Shown: positions 17,254 to 25,699 of the stretch, piece by piece
How positions within the stretch are numbered: position 1 is the first letter of the stretch
Layout: every line of letters begins with the position of its first letter
Assembly: GCF_019599045.1 (NCBI RefSeq)
Contig: NZ_CP080623.1
Span: 2,626,501-2,690,500 of the forward strand
Length of the DNA: 64,000 bases
Direction: 5' to 3'
From: Roseovarius sp. SCSIO 43702
Lineage (GTDB): Bacteria > Pseudomonadota > Alphaproteobacteria > Rhodobacterales > Rhodobacteraceae
Notes under the pieces: generated by a model
Seen by the model: the letters and a program-made list of their open reading frames with translations, nothing else
What the model was told of the DNA's origin: nothing
Databases searched by the model: none
Made by a program: the position numbers and the translations under genes

Positions 17254-17609
17254 CGAAGCTCGACTCCTCGGCCCCGCATATCCACGGGGCCACCACCTTT
17301 GACGATCTCGTGGACTGGGGGCCGCAACCCGACATGCTCGAGGGGCAATCGCATTCGACCGGGCGGCTTCTCTACAAGGGTCCGGGCAACTCGCCCGAGA
17401 CCGGCATCTGGGTCTGCACCCCCGGGCGCTGGCGCCTGAGCCTGCCGCGCGACGAGTTCTGCCATTTCGTCGCCGGTCGCGCCACCTATCGCTCGGACAG
17501 GGGTGAAGAGATCGAGGCAACCCCCGGAACCTGCGTGCTTTTCCCGCAAGGCTGGTCCGGCGAATGCGAGGTGCACGAGACCTTGCGCAACATCTACATG
17601 CTGACCTGA
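17250..17609 (+). CDS. Small cupin protein 1 (Cupin_3/DUF861-like)
   Basis: A 119-residue single-domain cupin. The barrel strands are visible as GIWVCTPGRWRLSLPRDEFCHFVAGRATY and PGTCVLFPQGW. It matches the DUF861/Cupin_3 group, whose known members include ureidoglycine aminohydrolase and EutQ-related proteins; many lack the full metal site, and here only one histidine is in the usual motif (CHF). It may bind or isomerise a small metabolite. It overlaps glycosyltransferase B and is followed 12 bases later by a sister gene. Confidence 0.78.
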   Translation: MTKLDSSAPHIHGATTFDDLVDWGPQPDMLEGQSHSTGRLLYKGPGNSPETGIWVCTPGRWRLSLPRDEFCHFVAGRATYRSDRGEEIEATPGTCVLFPQGWSGECEVHETLRNIYMLT

Positions 17610-17621
17610 AGGAGGCCCGTA

Positions 17622-17969
17622 ATGACAACGACACCCGTGATGCGAAACCCGCTCGACGTGACCGACACGGTGGACTGGGGGGTCATCCCCACCATGATCG
17701 AAGGCGAAAGCCGCACCTCCGGCAAGGTGCTCCACAAGGGACCGAACGGCGAAAGCGAATGCGGCCTGTGGATCTGCACCCCCGGAAAATGGGAGTGCCA
17801 CGTCACCTCGGACGAGTTCTGCCATTTCCTCGAAGGGCGCTGCACCTATGTTCATGAAGAAGGTGAGATCATCGAGATAACTCCCGATACCGCCGCGTTT
17901 TTTCCGAAGGACTGGAAAGGTTTCTGCACGGTCCACGAGACCGTCAAGAAGGTCTACATGATCCGCTGA
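17622..17969 (+). CDS. Small cupin protein 2 (Cupin_3/DUF861-like)
   Basis: A 115-residue cupin, evidently a tandem duplicate of the preceding gene: both share DTVDWG-like N-termini, CGLWICTPGKWE, DEFCHFLEGRCTY, FFPKDWKG and the end VHETVKKVYMIR. Divergence is large enough to suggest different roles or a heterodimer. GGAGG lies before the start. The function is unknown; the position between a glycosyltransferase and an aldehyde dehydrogenase suggests handling of a pathway intermediate. Confidence 0.78.
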   Translation: MTTTPVMRNPLDVTDTVDWGVIPTMIEGESRTSGKVLHKGPNGESECGLWICTPGKWECHVTSDEFCHFLEGRCTYVHEEGEIIEITPDTAAFFPKDWKGFCTVHETVKKVYMIR

Positions 17970-17985
17970 CCGAAAGGAGGGCGCC

Positions 17986-19491
17986 ATGACCGGCATGACC
18001 GATCCGCGCTACTATCTCTGCCCCCGCTACCATTCCAGCGACGGGCCGTCCCGCGACGTCATCGACCCTGCCACGCTTGCGCGGGTGGGCGGCCGGGCGG
18101 AGGTGACCGAGGACGAAATGGCCGGGGTGCTGGCACGTCTCAACGCGGCCCAGGAGGGCTGGGCTGCGACCGATGCCAAGAGCCGCGCGCAGGTTCTCCA
18201 CCGCCTTGCCAACCGGATCGAGGCCACGGACGTGACCGACTGCGCCGTCCTGATGAGCCGCGAGATGGGCAAGCCTTATCCCGAGGCCATCGGCGAGGTG
18301 GCGAACTGCGCGCCGGTCTTTCGCTACTTCGCCGAAATGGCGCGGGACGAGGCGGGCAAGGTCGCGGGCACCACGCAGACCGGATCGCTGCAATACGCGC
18401 GCTACGAGCCGCTGGGGGTCTCGGCGCATATCATGCCGTTCAACTTCCCCATCCTGCTCATGTGCTGGACGGTCGCGGCCTCGCTCGCGGCCGGAAACGC
18501 CTGCGTGATCAAGCCGGCGGAAGCCACGACGCTCTCGACGCTCAAGTTCATGGAGGTCTTCGACGACCTGCCCGCGGACCTCGTCGCCTGCCTGCCGGGC
18601 GGCGCCGACCTGGGCCGCGCCTTGGTCGAAAGCCCGCACACCCATGCCATAGCCTTCACCGGCTCGGTCGCGGGCGCCAAGGCGGTGGCGCAGGCCGCGG
18701 GCGCGCGCCTCAAGCCCGCCGTGATCGAGGCCGGCGGATCCGATCCGATGATCATCAGCGCCTCCGCCCCCCTCGACGTGGCGGCGGCCGGCGCGGTCAC
18801 GGGCGCGTTTCACATGTCGGGCCAGGTCTGCACCTCGACCGAGCGCATCTACGCGGTGGACGCAGTGCATGATGCCTTCGTCGAGGCCTTCGCGGCCGAA
18901 ACGGCGCGGCTGCGCATCGGCAACGGCCTCGAGAAATCCGAGATCGGCCCGCTGGTCAGCGAAGCCGCGCGCGACAAGGTCGAGACGCTGGTGGCCGACG
19001 CGCTCGACAAGGGCGCGACGGCCGTCTGCGGGGGGCGGCGGCCGGCCTCGCAGAATACCGGCTGGTTCTACGAGCCAACGATCCTCACCGGCTGCACGCC
19101 CGAGATGGACATCCTGCATCACGAGGTCTTCGGCCCCGTGGTCGCAGTCGTCCGCGTGCCGGATTTCGACGCCGCGATCGCGGGGGCCAATGCGTCGCCC
19201 TTCGGGCTGGGCGCGTCGATCTTCACCACCGACCTGGCCGAGGCGCACGAGGCATCCGAGCGGTTCGAGGCGGGCATGGTCTGGATCAACAATCCTCTCA
19301 TCGACAACGATGCCCTGCCCTTCGGCGGCTGGAAGTCCAGCGGTCTCGGGCGCGAGCTGGGGCGCATGGGGCTCGACGCGTTCCGCCGCACCAAGATGGT
19401 GATCCTCGATCACAAGCCCGTCCGGCAGGACTGGTGGTATCCCTATCCCGACGACTGGTTTCTCGAGGGGGGCGGCCGGAGCCATGTCTGA
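17986..19491 (+). CDS. Aldehyde dehydrogenase of the amine-degradation locus
   Basis: A 501-residue ALDH-superfamily enzyme with N153 (PFNFP), E248 (IEAGGSDP) and catalytic C282 (GQVCTSTER). It resembles succinate-semialdehyde and related dehydrogenases. AAAGGAGGGCG just upstream fixes the start. The neighbouring amine oxidase would produce an aldehyde that this enzyme could oxidise to an acid, as PuuC does after PuuB. It overlaps the oxidase gene by eight bases. Confidence 0.87.
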   Translation: MTGMTDPRYYLCPRYHSSDGPSRDVIDPATLARVGGRAEVTEDEMAGVLARLNAAQEGWAATDAKSRAQVLHRLANRIEATDVTDCAVLMSREMGKPYPEAIGEVANCAPVFRYFAEMARDEAGKVAGTTQTGSLQYARYEPLGVSAHIMPFNFPILLMCWTVAASLAAGNACVIKPAEATTLSTLKFMEVFDDLPADLVACLPGGADLGRALVESPHTHAIAFTGSVAGAKAVAQAAGARLKPAVIEAGGSDPMIISASAPLDVAAAGAVTGAFHMSGQVCTSTERIYAVDAVHDAFVEAFAAETARLRIGNGLEKSEIGPLVSEAARDKVETLVADALDKGATAVCGGRRPASQNTGWFYEPTILTGCTPEMDILHHEVFGPVVAVVRVPDFDAAIAGANASPFGLGASIFTTDLAEAHEASERFEAGMVWINNPLIDNDALPFGGWKSSGLGRELGRMGLDAFRRTKMVILDHKPVRQDWWYPYPDDWFLEGGGRSHV

Positions 19492-20878
19492 CGCGGCGTC
19501 CCGTGCGGCCCGCTTTCGGGAGGCGGAGCGCGACCCCGTGTGGTTCGCGGCCCTTCCCGCGCGGCCCTGCACGGCGCTTGACGGCGACGTCGAGGCGGAT
19601 CTCGCCATCGTCGGGGGCGGTTTCACCGGACTCTGGACGGCGCTCGATGCGCGCAGGAGGTGGCCCGAGGCGCGGATCGTCATGCTGGAGGCGGCGCGCT
19701 GCGGCCAGGCGGCGAGCGCGCGGAACGGTGGGTTCTGCGCGCCGAGCATCTCGCACGGGGTGGGCAACGCGCTCGCCCGATGGCCGGACGAGGCGGCCAC
19801 GCTGATCCGGTTGGGACGCGAAAATCTGGACGCGATGGAGGCCGACTTGGAACGGCTGGGCATCGACGCCGATTTCGCCCGCCCCGGCAAGCTCACCGTT
19901 GCGGCTCGGCCGTGGCAGGTGGCGGGCCTGCGCGAGATGGCCGGGAGCTATGCCCGCTTCGGCATTGAATGCCGCTTGCTCGAGGGGCGCGCGCTGGCCG
20001 AGAGGCTCGACAGCCCGGCCTATGCCGCGGGGCTTTTCGAGCCGAACTATGCGCTGGTGCATCCGGGCAAGCTGGTGGCCGGGTTGAGGGATGCCGCGTT
20101 GTCGCAAGGCGTGGAGCTTTTCGAGGAAACGGCCGTGACCGCGCTTGCGCGCGAGGGCGAGCGCATCCGGTTGACGACACCTACCGGGACAATGCGCGCG
20201 GCGCGTGTCATGCTGGCCACCAACGCGGCCGAGCCGCTTTTGCGGGGGTTGCGCCGGGCCATCGTGCCGATCTTCGACTACACGCTCGTCACCGCGCCGT
20301 TGAGCGAGGCACAACTCGCCCGGACGGGCTGGACCGGCGGGCACGGGATTGCCGATAGCGGCAACCAGTTCCATTACAGCCGCAAGACCGCCGACAACCG
20401 CATCCTCTGGGGCGGCTTCGACGCCGTCTACCACAAGGGGAGCCGCCGCGATGCCACGCTCCTGAATCGGCCTGAAAGCTACGAGCGGCTTGCGGCGAAT
20501 TTCGACAGGGTTTTCCCGTCGCTCTCGGATGTGAGGTTCGAATATGCCTGGGGCGGCATCATCGACACGTCGGCGCGCACGACCTTCTTCGCGGGCACGG
20601 CCCATGGCGGCAGGGTGGGCTACGCGATGGGATTCACGGGCCAGGGGGTTTCGGCCACGCGGTTCGGGGCGCTCACGGCTCTCGACCTGCTCGAAGGGCG
20701 CGAGACCGAGCGGACCGCGCTTCGCATGATCCGCCGCCCGGTGCGCTTCCCGCCCGAACCGGGGCGGTCGCTTGCCATCCGCCTCGCGCAGCGCGATCTC
20801 GCACGGGAGGATCGCACCGGGCGTCGCTCCCTTTTTCTTCGGGCTATGGATCGGTTCGGGATCGGGTTCGACTCCTGA
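19484..20878 (+). CDS. FAD-dependent amine oxidase (DadA/PuuB-like)
   Basis: A 464-residue flavoprotein of the DAO family. The dinucleotide-binding IVGGGFTGL is at about 42-50, SARNGGFCAPS follows the FAD site, and MGFTGQGVSATRFG near residue 385 closes the FAD fold. The closest functional model is gamma-glutamylputrescine oxidase (PuuB), but D-amino-acid or other amine oxidation is also possible. There is no PuuA-like ligase in the locus. The gene ends two bases before the end of the convergent oxidase operon, leaving no room for a terminator. Confidence 0.83.
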   Translation: MSDAASRAARFREAERDPVWFAALPARPCTALDGDVEADLAIVGGGFTGLWTALDARRRWPEARIVMLEAARCGQAASARNGGFCAPSISHGVGNALARWPDEAATLIRLGRENLDAMEADLERLGIDADFARPGKLTVAARPWQVAGLREMAGSYARFGIECRLLEGRALAERLDSPAYAAGLFEPNYALVHPGKLVAGLRDAALSQGVELFEETAVTALAREGERIRLTTPTGTMRAARVMLATNAAEPLLRGLRRAIVPIFDYTLVTAPLSEAQLARTGWTGGHGIADSGNQFHYSRKTADNRILWGGFDAVYHKGSRRDATLLNRPESYERLAANFDRVFPSLSDVRFEYAWGGIIDTSARTTFFAGTAHGGRVGYAMGFTGQGVSATRFGALTALDLLEGRETERTALRMIRRPVRFPPEPGRSLAIRLAQRDLAREDRTGRRSLFLRAMDRFGIGFDS

Positions 20879-20880
20879 CG

Positions 20881-22290
20881 TCAGTGGTCGAGATTGTCGA
20901 GCCTCGGGTCCTTGGCCTCGTCGTGCATGGCGGCAAGCTCGCCCAAGGTCACGGGTTTGAGCGGGGGGCGAATGCGCAGATACCCCGTTTCGTCTGGTGT
21001 CTGGCCAGTCGCCTCGGCCAGAAGCGCGGTGACGGCCAGACCGCAATATCGCCCCTGGCACGGTCCCATCCCGGCACGGCCGAACGCCTTCGCCTGGTTC
21101 GGGCCGAGACAGCCGAGCGCGGCATAGCGGCGAATGTCGCCCGCGCGCACCTCCTCGCAACGGCAGATGATCGTGTCGTCCTCCGGCAAGAGCGCGGCGG
21201 CATTGGGCGGATATGCAGCGTCGAGAAAGGGCCGGATCGCACGTTCGGCGTCGAGCTGGCGGAAGAGCGGCTGGGCGAGCGCATCGCGCTGACCCTTCGA
21301 GAGCGCGCCAAGCCGCATCGCGATGTCGAGGGCGGCGAGACGTCCGCCGATCTCGGCGGCGCGGGCGCCCCCGATCCCCGCCCCGTCGCCCGCCACGTGC
21401 ACCGTCGTCCGCTCGGTCGCGCCCCAGCGATCCACGACCGGCGCGAAACAGTGCTGTGCGGCGTCCCAGCGATGGGGAACCCCGAGCGAACGCGCGGCCT
21501 GCGTGTTCGGGACGACACCGTGGTGCAGATAGACGGTCTCGCAGGCGACGCGGCGCGCCTTGCCGGCCAGCTTGAAACGGACGGCTTCGGCCCGCGCGGC
21601 ACCCTCGATGACGATATCGCGCGCGCCCTTGTGGCGCGGCACACCGGCCCGCCGAAGCTCGGCCAGAAGCGACATCCCCTTGCGTAGATAGGGCCAGCCG
21701 CGCAAGGCACCCCCCGCGTGGCGCAGGGCACGGGCCGTATCGGCGGTGGTCTGCGTCTCGATCAGCGCGAGGGGGGGACTGCCCGCGCGCACCATCTGGA
21801 CCGCGACCAGGTAGAGAAGCGGCCCTGCCCCCACGAGCACCGCGCGCCGCGCCGCCACGCCCGATTGCTTGAGCAGGATTTGCCCCGCACCCGCCGTCAT
21901 GACGCCCGGCAGGGTCCAGCCCGGCACCGGCATCGGCCGTTCGAGCGCGCCCGTGGCCAGCAGCACATGGGCGCCCGTCACCTGCGCCGCGGCGCCGTGC
22001 CGCGTGTAGGAGACCACGCCGCCCTCCTCGATGGCCCAGACGACCGCACCTGCGAGATGCGTGATCCGGTCTTGCGCAAGTGCGCGAGTCAGGCGGCGGC
22101 CCTCGGTATACTCCGCCCCCAGACGCGCCGCGCGCGACTCGGGCACATGGTCCACGTCGCGATAGATCTGCCCGCCGGGTCGGGCCTGTTCGTCGAGCAG
22201 CGTGACGGAAAGCCCCTGGTCGGCGGCCGTTCGCGCAGCGGCCATGCCGGCCGGACCTGCGCCGATGATGACGAGATCACTCCGGGTCAC
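20881..22290 (-). CDS. Opine/amino-acid oxidase alpha subunit (OoxA-like)
   Basis: A 469-residue subunit with an N-terminal FAD/NAD(P)-type fold (IIGAGPAGMAAARTA, about 7-21), a second Rossmann motif (VLVGAGPLLY) and a C-terminal Bfd-like [2Fe-2S] domain with CRC and CQGRYC. This architecture is that of the OoxA/HcnB and heteromeric hydroxyproline dehydrogenase alpha subunits. The GTG start is supported by GGAGG six bases before it and overlaps the ferredoxin-like gene by 14 bases. Together with the next two genes it forms a membrane- or quinone-linked amine dehydrogenase. Confidence 0.87.
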   Translation of the reverse strand: MTRSDLVIIGAGPAGMAAARTAADQGLSVTLLDEQARPGGQIYRDVDHVPESRAARLGAEYTEGRRLTRALAQDRITHLAGAVVWAIEEGGVVSYTRHGAAAQVTGAHVLLATGALERPMPVPGWTLPGVMTAGAGQILLKQSGVAARRAVLVGAGPLLYLVAVQMVRAGSPPLALIETQTTADTARALRHAGGALRGWPYLRKGMSLLAELRRAGVPRHKGARDIVIEGAARAEAVRFKLAGKARRVACETVYLHHGVVPNTQAARSLGVPHRWDAAQHCFAPVVDRWGATERTTVHVAGDGAGIGGARAAEIGGRLAALDIAMRLGALSKGQRDALAQPLFRQLDAERAIRPFLDAAYPPNAAALLPEDDTIICRCEEVRAGDIRRYAALGCLGPNQAKAFGRAGMGPCQGRYCGLAVTALLAEATGQTPDETGYLRIRPPLKPVTLGELAAMHDEAKDPRLDNLDH

Positions 22291-22588
22291 GCCAAGCCTC
22301 CGAACTGGGGGCGCGAGAGATGTGCAGACCATCGCGCACCTCGGTCATGCAGGCCTGCCGCGTCACGCCATCGATCTCGACAAGACAGTCGAAACAGGCG
22401 CCCATCATGCAGAACGGCCCGCGCGGCGCACCCGAGACCGGCGTATCGCGAAAGCGCGAGACGCCTGCAACCAGGAGCGCCCCGGCCAGGTTCGCACCCT
22501 CTGGCAGGTCGAGCGGCGTGCCGTCGAACCAGACGCGTACCCGCGCGCCACCCGGCTCGGTTTCAAGAAAGGTCGAATCTGTGCTCAC
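22277..22588 (-). CDS. [2Fe-2S] ferredoxin-like oxidase subunit (OoxC/SoxA-N-like)
   Basis: A 103-residue protein of the Fer2_4 type with the cluster-binding series CMMGACFDC and a fourth cysteine in RQACM. Such small subunits carry electrons between the two flavin subunits in heteromeric opine, proline or hydroxyproline dehydrogenases. The start is GTG, with GGAGG at ideal spacing, and lies inside the end of the beta-subunit gene (26-base overlap). The three genes are thus tightly coupled. Confidence 0.87.
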   Translation of the reverse strand: MSTDSTFLETEPGGARVRVWFDGTPLDLPEGANLAGALLVAGVSRFRDTPVSGAPRGPFCMMGACFDCLVEIDGVTRQACMTEVRDGLHISRAPSSEAWRDPE

Positions 22589-23663
22589 CGAACACCTCCA
22601 GGTCGGGCGCATCCTCCGCTGCTTCGAGCCAATCGGGCAAGCGTCGGGCATGCGCGGCGGCAAGGGTGATGCCGCTGTGACAGGTCACGAGGAAGGCACC
22701 GGGCATCGTCCTGCTTTGCGCGTAGATCGGCAGGCCGTCGGGTGACAGGACCCGCAGCGCGCCCCAACTGCGGACAAGCTGCGCGCGGGCGAGCGCCGGG
22801 TAGGCGGCGATGGCATCGGCGGCTAGAAACGAAAGGCCCGCCTGTGTCACGCGGTCGTCCCTGCCCACCTCCTCGTTGGTGGCGCCGATCTGGATGCCGC
22901 CCTCGTTCACTTGCCGCGCGACAAGCGACGGGCGGCGGATGATCGGCGGCAGTTTCTCGGTGATGAGCACCTGGCCTCGCTGGGCGCGTATGGGGGCCTT
23001 GAATCCCAGTTTCGGGCCGAGCTCGGCAGCCCCGAGACCGGCGGCGAGGACCACGCGGTCGGCCGCGACCTGCGTGCCATCGGCGCAGGAGAGCCGGAAC
23101 CCGTCCGGCTTCGTCACGTCCGTCACGGTCTTGCCCGTCAGCACGGTGCCCCCGCGGCGGCGCACGTCATCGGAAAGCGCCATCAGGAGGTTCAGCGGAT
23201 TGGCGTGACCGTCCTGGTGGTGAAGGATCGCGCCCGCCACCTTGGGGCCGATATGCGGCTCTTCGCGGCGCAGGGCGTTGTGGCCCAGCACCTCGAACGG
23301 GTAATCCCCGCCGAGATGCGCCTTGAGCGCCTCGTATCGTGCGACCGTCGCGTCGAGCGTGTCCTCGGAGAAATGGAGATCGAGCCCGCCGCGCTGCTCG
23401 AGCGCCGGATCGCGGCCCGTGGCATCGTGGAGCTCGGCCGCGAAATCCTTCCACGCCCGCGCCGAGTCCTGCGACCAGCGGGCGTAGCGCGGCTCCTTCA
23501 GGCCCTTGCCCTGGATCCAGACGAGACCGAAATTGCCCCGGCTCGCCCGAAAGGCACCGTCGCCGCCATCGAGGACGACGACGCGCTTGCCCCGGCCCAA
23601 AAGACCCCAGGCGACCGACAGCCCGACGACACCGCCGCCGATGATGGCATAATCCGCGTCCAA
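22563..23663 (-). CDS. Opine/amino-acid oxidase beta subunit (OoxB-like)
   Basis: A 366-residue FAD protein of the DAO family, with YAIIGGGVVGLSVAWGL at the N-terminus (FAD site) and CHSGITLAAAHARRLPDWL at the C-terminus. It is the catalytic subunit that oxidises a secondary amine such as an opine, proline derivative or sarcosine-like compound. The start appears to be TTG preceded by GGACGAGG, an uncommon but plausible choice. It is the first gene of a leftward operon, divergent from the glutamate-synthase-like gene. Confidence 0.83.
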   Translation of the reverse strand: MDADYAIIGGGVVGLSVAWGLLGRGKRVVVLDGGDGAFRASRGNFGLVWIQGKGLKEPRYARWSQDSARAWKDFAAELHDATGRDPALEQRGGLDLHFSEDTLDATVARYEALKAHLGGDYPFEVLGHNALRREEPHIGPKVAGAILHHQDGHANPLNLLMALSDDVRRRGGTVLTGKTVTDVTKPDGFRLSCADGTQVAADRVVLAAGLGAAELGPKLGFKAPIRAQRGQVLITEKLPPIIRRPSLVARQVNEGGIQIGATNEEVGRDDRVTQAGLSFLAADAIAAYPALARAQLVRSWGALRVLSPDGLPIYAQSRTMPGAFLVTCHSGITLAAAHARRLPDWLEAAEDAPDLEVFGEHRFDLS

Positions 23664-24040
23664 CCGGCCTCGTCCCTTTCCTTGCAGCGCCGCCGCGCGG
23701 GCGACATCGCTGCCCGCTCACACGGCCCCATTTGCAGGATTGCGCCGCGGTTTGTCGAGCGGCATCTCGCAGTATGGGCCGATCATCGGGGTCCTGGCCG
23801 GCATCGGTTTGGAACCGCTCTGGCCCACCCGCGTTGATCCCCCGATCTCGAACTGCCCCGGGTCCATCGCCATGCTCGACCATCGCCAGCTTCCTGTTGG
23901 ACCTGCCGTCTGCGACCTCCCGGCGCGTTTCCCCTCCTCGCTCACCCTACGATCGAACCGAATACCGCCGATCTCGTCCTTGCCGCGCCGCGCATCCGCT
24001 CCGCTCGACCTCGAAAATCCCTAGAAAGCATTTCCCGATC
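23664..24040. other. 377-base divergent intergenic region
   Basis: No protein-coding gene is supported here. The region must hold back-to-back promoters for the oxidase operon (leftward) and the glutamate-synthase-like/PoxB/Cyo operon (rightward). I see no clear terminator, RNA gene or strong dyad. Reading frames are open in it only because of high GC. Confidence 0.6.
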
Positions 24041-25690
24041 ATGTTGGACCTTCTCAAGAGATTCGTGATTCCGATCACCGCCGCCATCCTCGCGATCGCG
24101 GCGCTTGTGCTGTCGCGGATCGACACCTCGTGGCTCTGGCTGCTGGTGATCGCCGTGCCGGTGGTGGTGCTGGGCATCTTCGACTTCATGCAGCGCACCT
24201 GGGTCATCACCCGCAACTATCCGGTCGCGGGTCGCCTGCGATGGCTGTTCTACAAGCTCAGACCCTACCTGCGGGCCTATATCGTCGAGGATGACCTGAG
24301 CGGCACGCCCTACTCTTTCGAAGCACGCAACCTCGTTCATGCCCGCGCGCGCGGCGAGACCGACACCAACCCTTTCGGCACCGAACGCAACACCGACGAT
24401 GCGAATTACCACTGGCTGCTGCATTCGATCGACGCCACCGAGAACCCCGAGAAAAGCCCCCGTGTCGATGTGGGAAACGACCAGACGAGGAAGCCCTATT
24501 CGGCCTCGATCCTGAACATCTCGGCCATGAGCTTCGGCTCGCTCAGTGCCAACGCGATCAAGGCGCTGAACCTCGCGGCCAAGACGGGGGACTTCTACCA
24601 CGACACCGGCGAAGGGGGCTTGAGCGACCATCACCTCTGGGGTGGTGGCGATGTCGTCTGGGAACTAGGCTCGGCCTATTTCGGGGCGCGCGACGAGGAC
24701 GGCAATTTCGACCCGGAGGCCTTTGCCGACAAGGCCCAGAACGACGCGGTGAAGATGACCGAGATCAAGCTGAGCCAGGGCGCGAAGCCCGGTCACGGTG
24801 GACTTCTTCCCGCCGCGAAGGTCACCGAGGAGATCGCGAAGGTCCGGCAGATCGACGCGCACCAGGATTGCCTGTCGCCGCGCAGCCATTCGGCCTTTTC
24901 CACCCCGATCGAGATGCTCGAATTCGCCGCGCGGATGCGCGATCTTTCCGGTGGCAAACCGGTGGGGATCAAGCTCTGCGTGGGTCAGCCCTACGAGGTC
25001 TTCGCCATCGTCAAGGCCATCCGCGAGACGGGCATCACGCCAGAATTCATCGTTGTGGACGGTGGCGAAGGCGGCACCGGCGCGGCCCCGCTCGAGCTGT
25101 CCGACTGGGTTGGTCTGCCGTTGCAGGAAGGCTTGATCCTGATGCGCAACGCGCTCGTGGGTGCGGGGTTGAAGGACAAGATCCGGCTCGTGGCGAGCGG
25201 AAAGGTCTATTCCGGCATGGGACTTGCGCGCAACATCGCGATGGGCGCCGATTGGTGCAACGCCGCGCGGGCCTTCATGTTCTCGATCGGCTGCATCCAG
25301 GCACAGCGTTGCCACCTCGGGACCTGTCCCACCGGCGTGACCACGCAGGACGCCTGGCGCCAGCGCGGCCTCATCCCCGAGGTGCAGGGCGAGCGCGCGG
25401 CGCGGTTCCACGCCAAGACGCTCAGCTCGCTATCCGAGATGGTGGCCAGCGCCGGCCTCACCCATCCGCACGAGTTGCAGCCGCATCACATCATGCATCG
25501 CATCGGGCCCGAGAAGGCGGCGACCCTCGACCGCGTCCACGCCTTTCTGCCCGAGAACGCGCTGATCGAGGCGCCCGACGACACGATCTATGCCGAGTGG
25601 TGGAAGGCCGCGCGGGCCGAGAGTTTCAAGCCGGCGACCGACCTGGTGACACGACGATCCAGCAACGAGCCCGCGATCGCGGCAAGTTAG
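24041..25690 (+). CDS. Membrane-anchored FMN glutamate-synthase-family protein
   Basis: A 549-residue protein with two N-terminal membrane helices (about 8-25 and 31-50) and then a GltB-type FMN-binding TIM barrel (residues 150-520). Visible are NISAMSFGSLS, VVDGGEGGTGAAP and a cysteine triplet C418-x5-C424-x4-C429 that matches the [3Fe-4S] site of glutamate synthase. There is no glutamine amidotransferase domain, so it is not a complete GltB; it resembles YerD-like proteins of unknown function. It leads an operon with a PoxB-like enzyme (nine-base gap) and a quinol oxidase, suggesting a membrane redox role. No strong ribosome site is seen. Confidence 0.82.
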   Translation: MLDLLKRFVIPITAAILAIAALVLSRIDTSWLWLLVIAVPVVVLGIFDFMQRTWVITRNYPVAGRLRWLFYKLRPYLRAYIVEDDLSGTPYSFEARNLVHARARGETDTNPFGTERNTDDANYHWLLHSIDATENPEKSPRVDVGNDQTRKPYSASILNISAMSFGSLSANAIKALNLAAKTGDFYHDTGEGGLSDHHLWGGGDVVWELGSAYFGARDEDGNFDPEAFADKAQNDAVKMTEIKLSQGAKPGHGGLLPAAKVTEEIAKVRQIDAHQDCLSPRSHSAFSTPIEMLEFAARMRDLSGGKPVGIKLCVGQPYEVFAIVKAIRETGITPEFIVVDGGEGGTGAAPLELSDWVGLPLQEGLILMRNALVGAGLKDKIRLVASGKVYSGMGLARNIAMGADWCNAARAFMFSIGCIQAQRCHLGTCPTGVTTQDAWRQRGLIPEVQGERAARFHAKTLSSLSEMVASAGLTHPHELQPHHIMHRIGPEKAATLDRVHAFLPENALIEAPDDTIYAEWWKAARAESFKPATDLVTRRSSNEPAIAAS

Positions 25691-25699
25691 GAGGACCCC

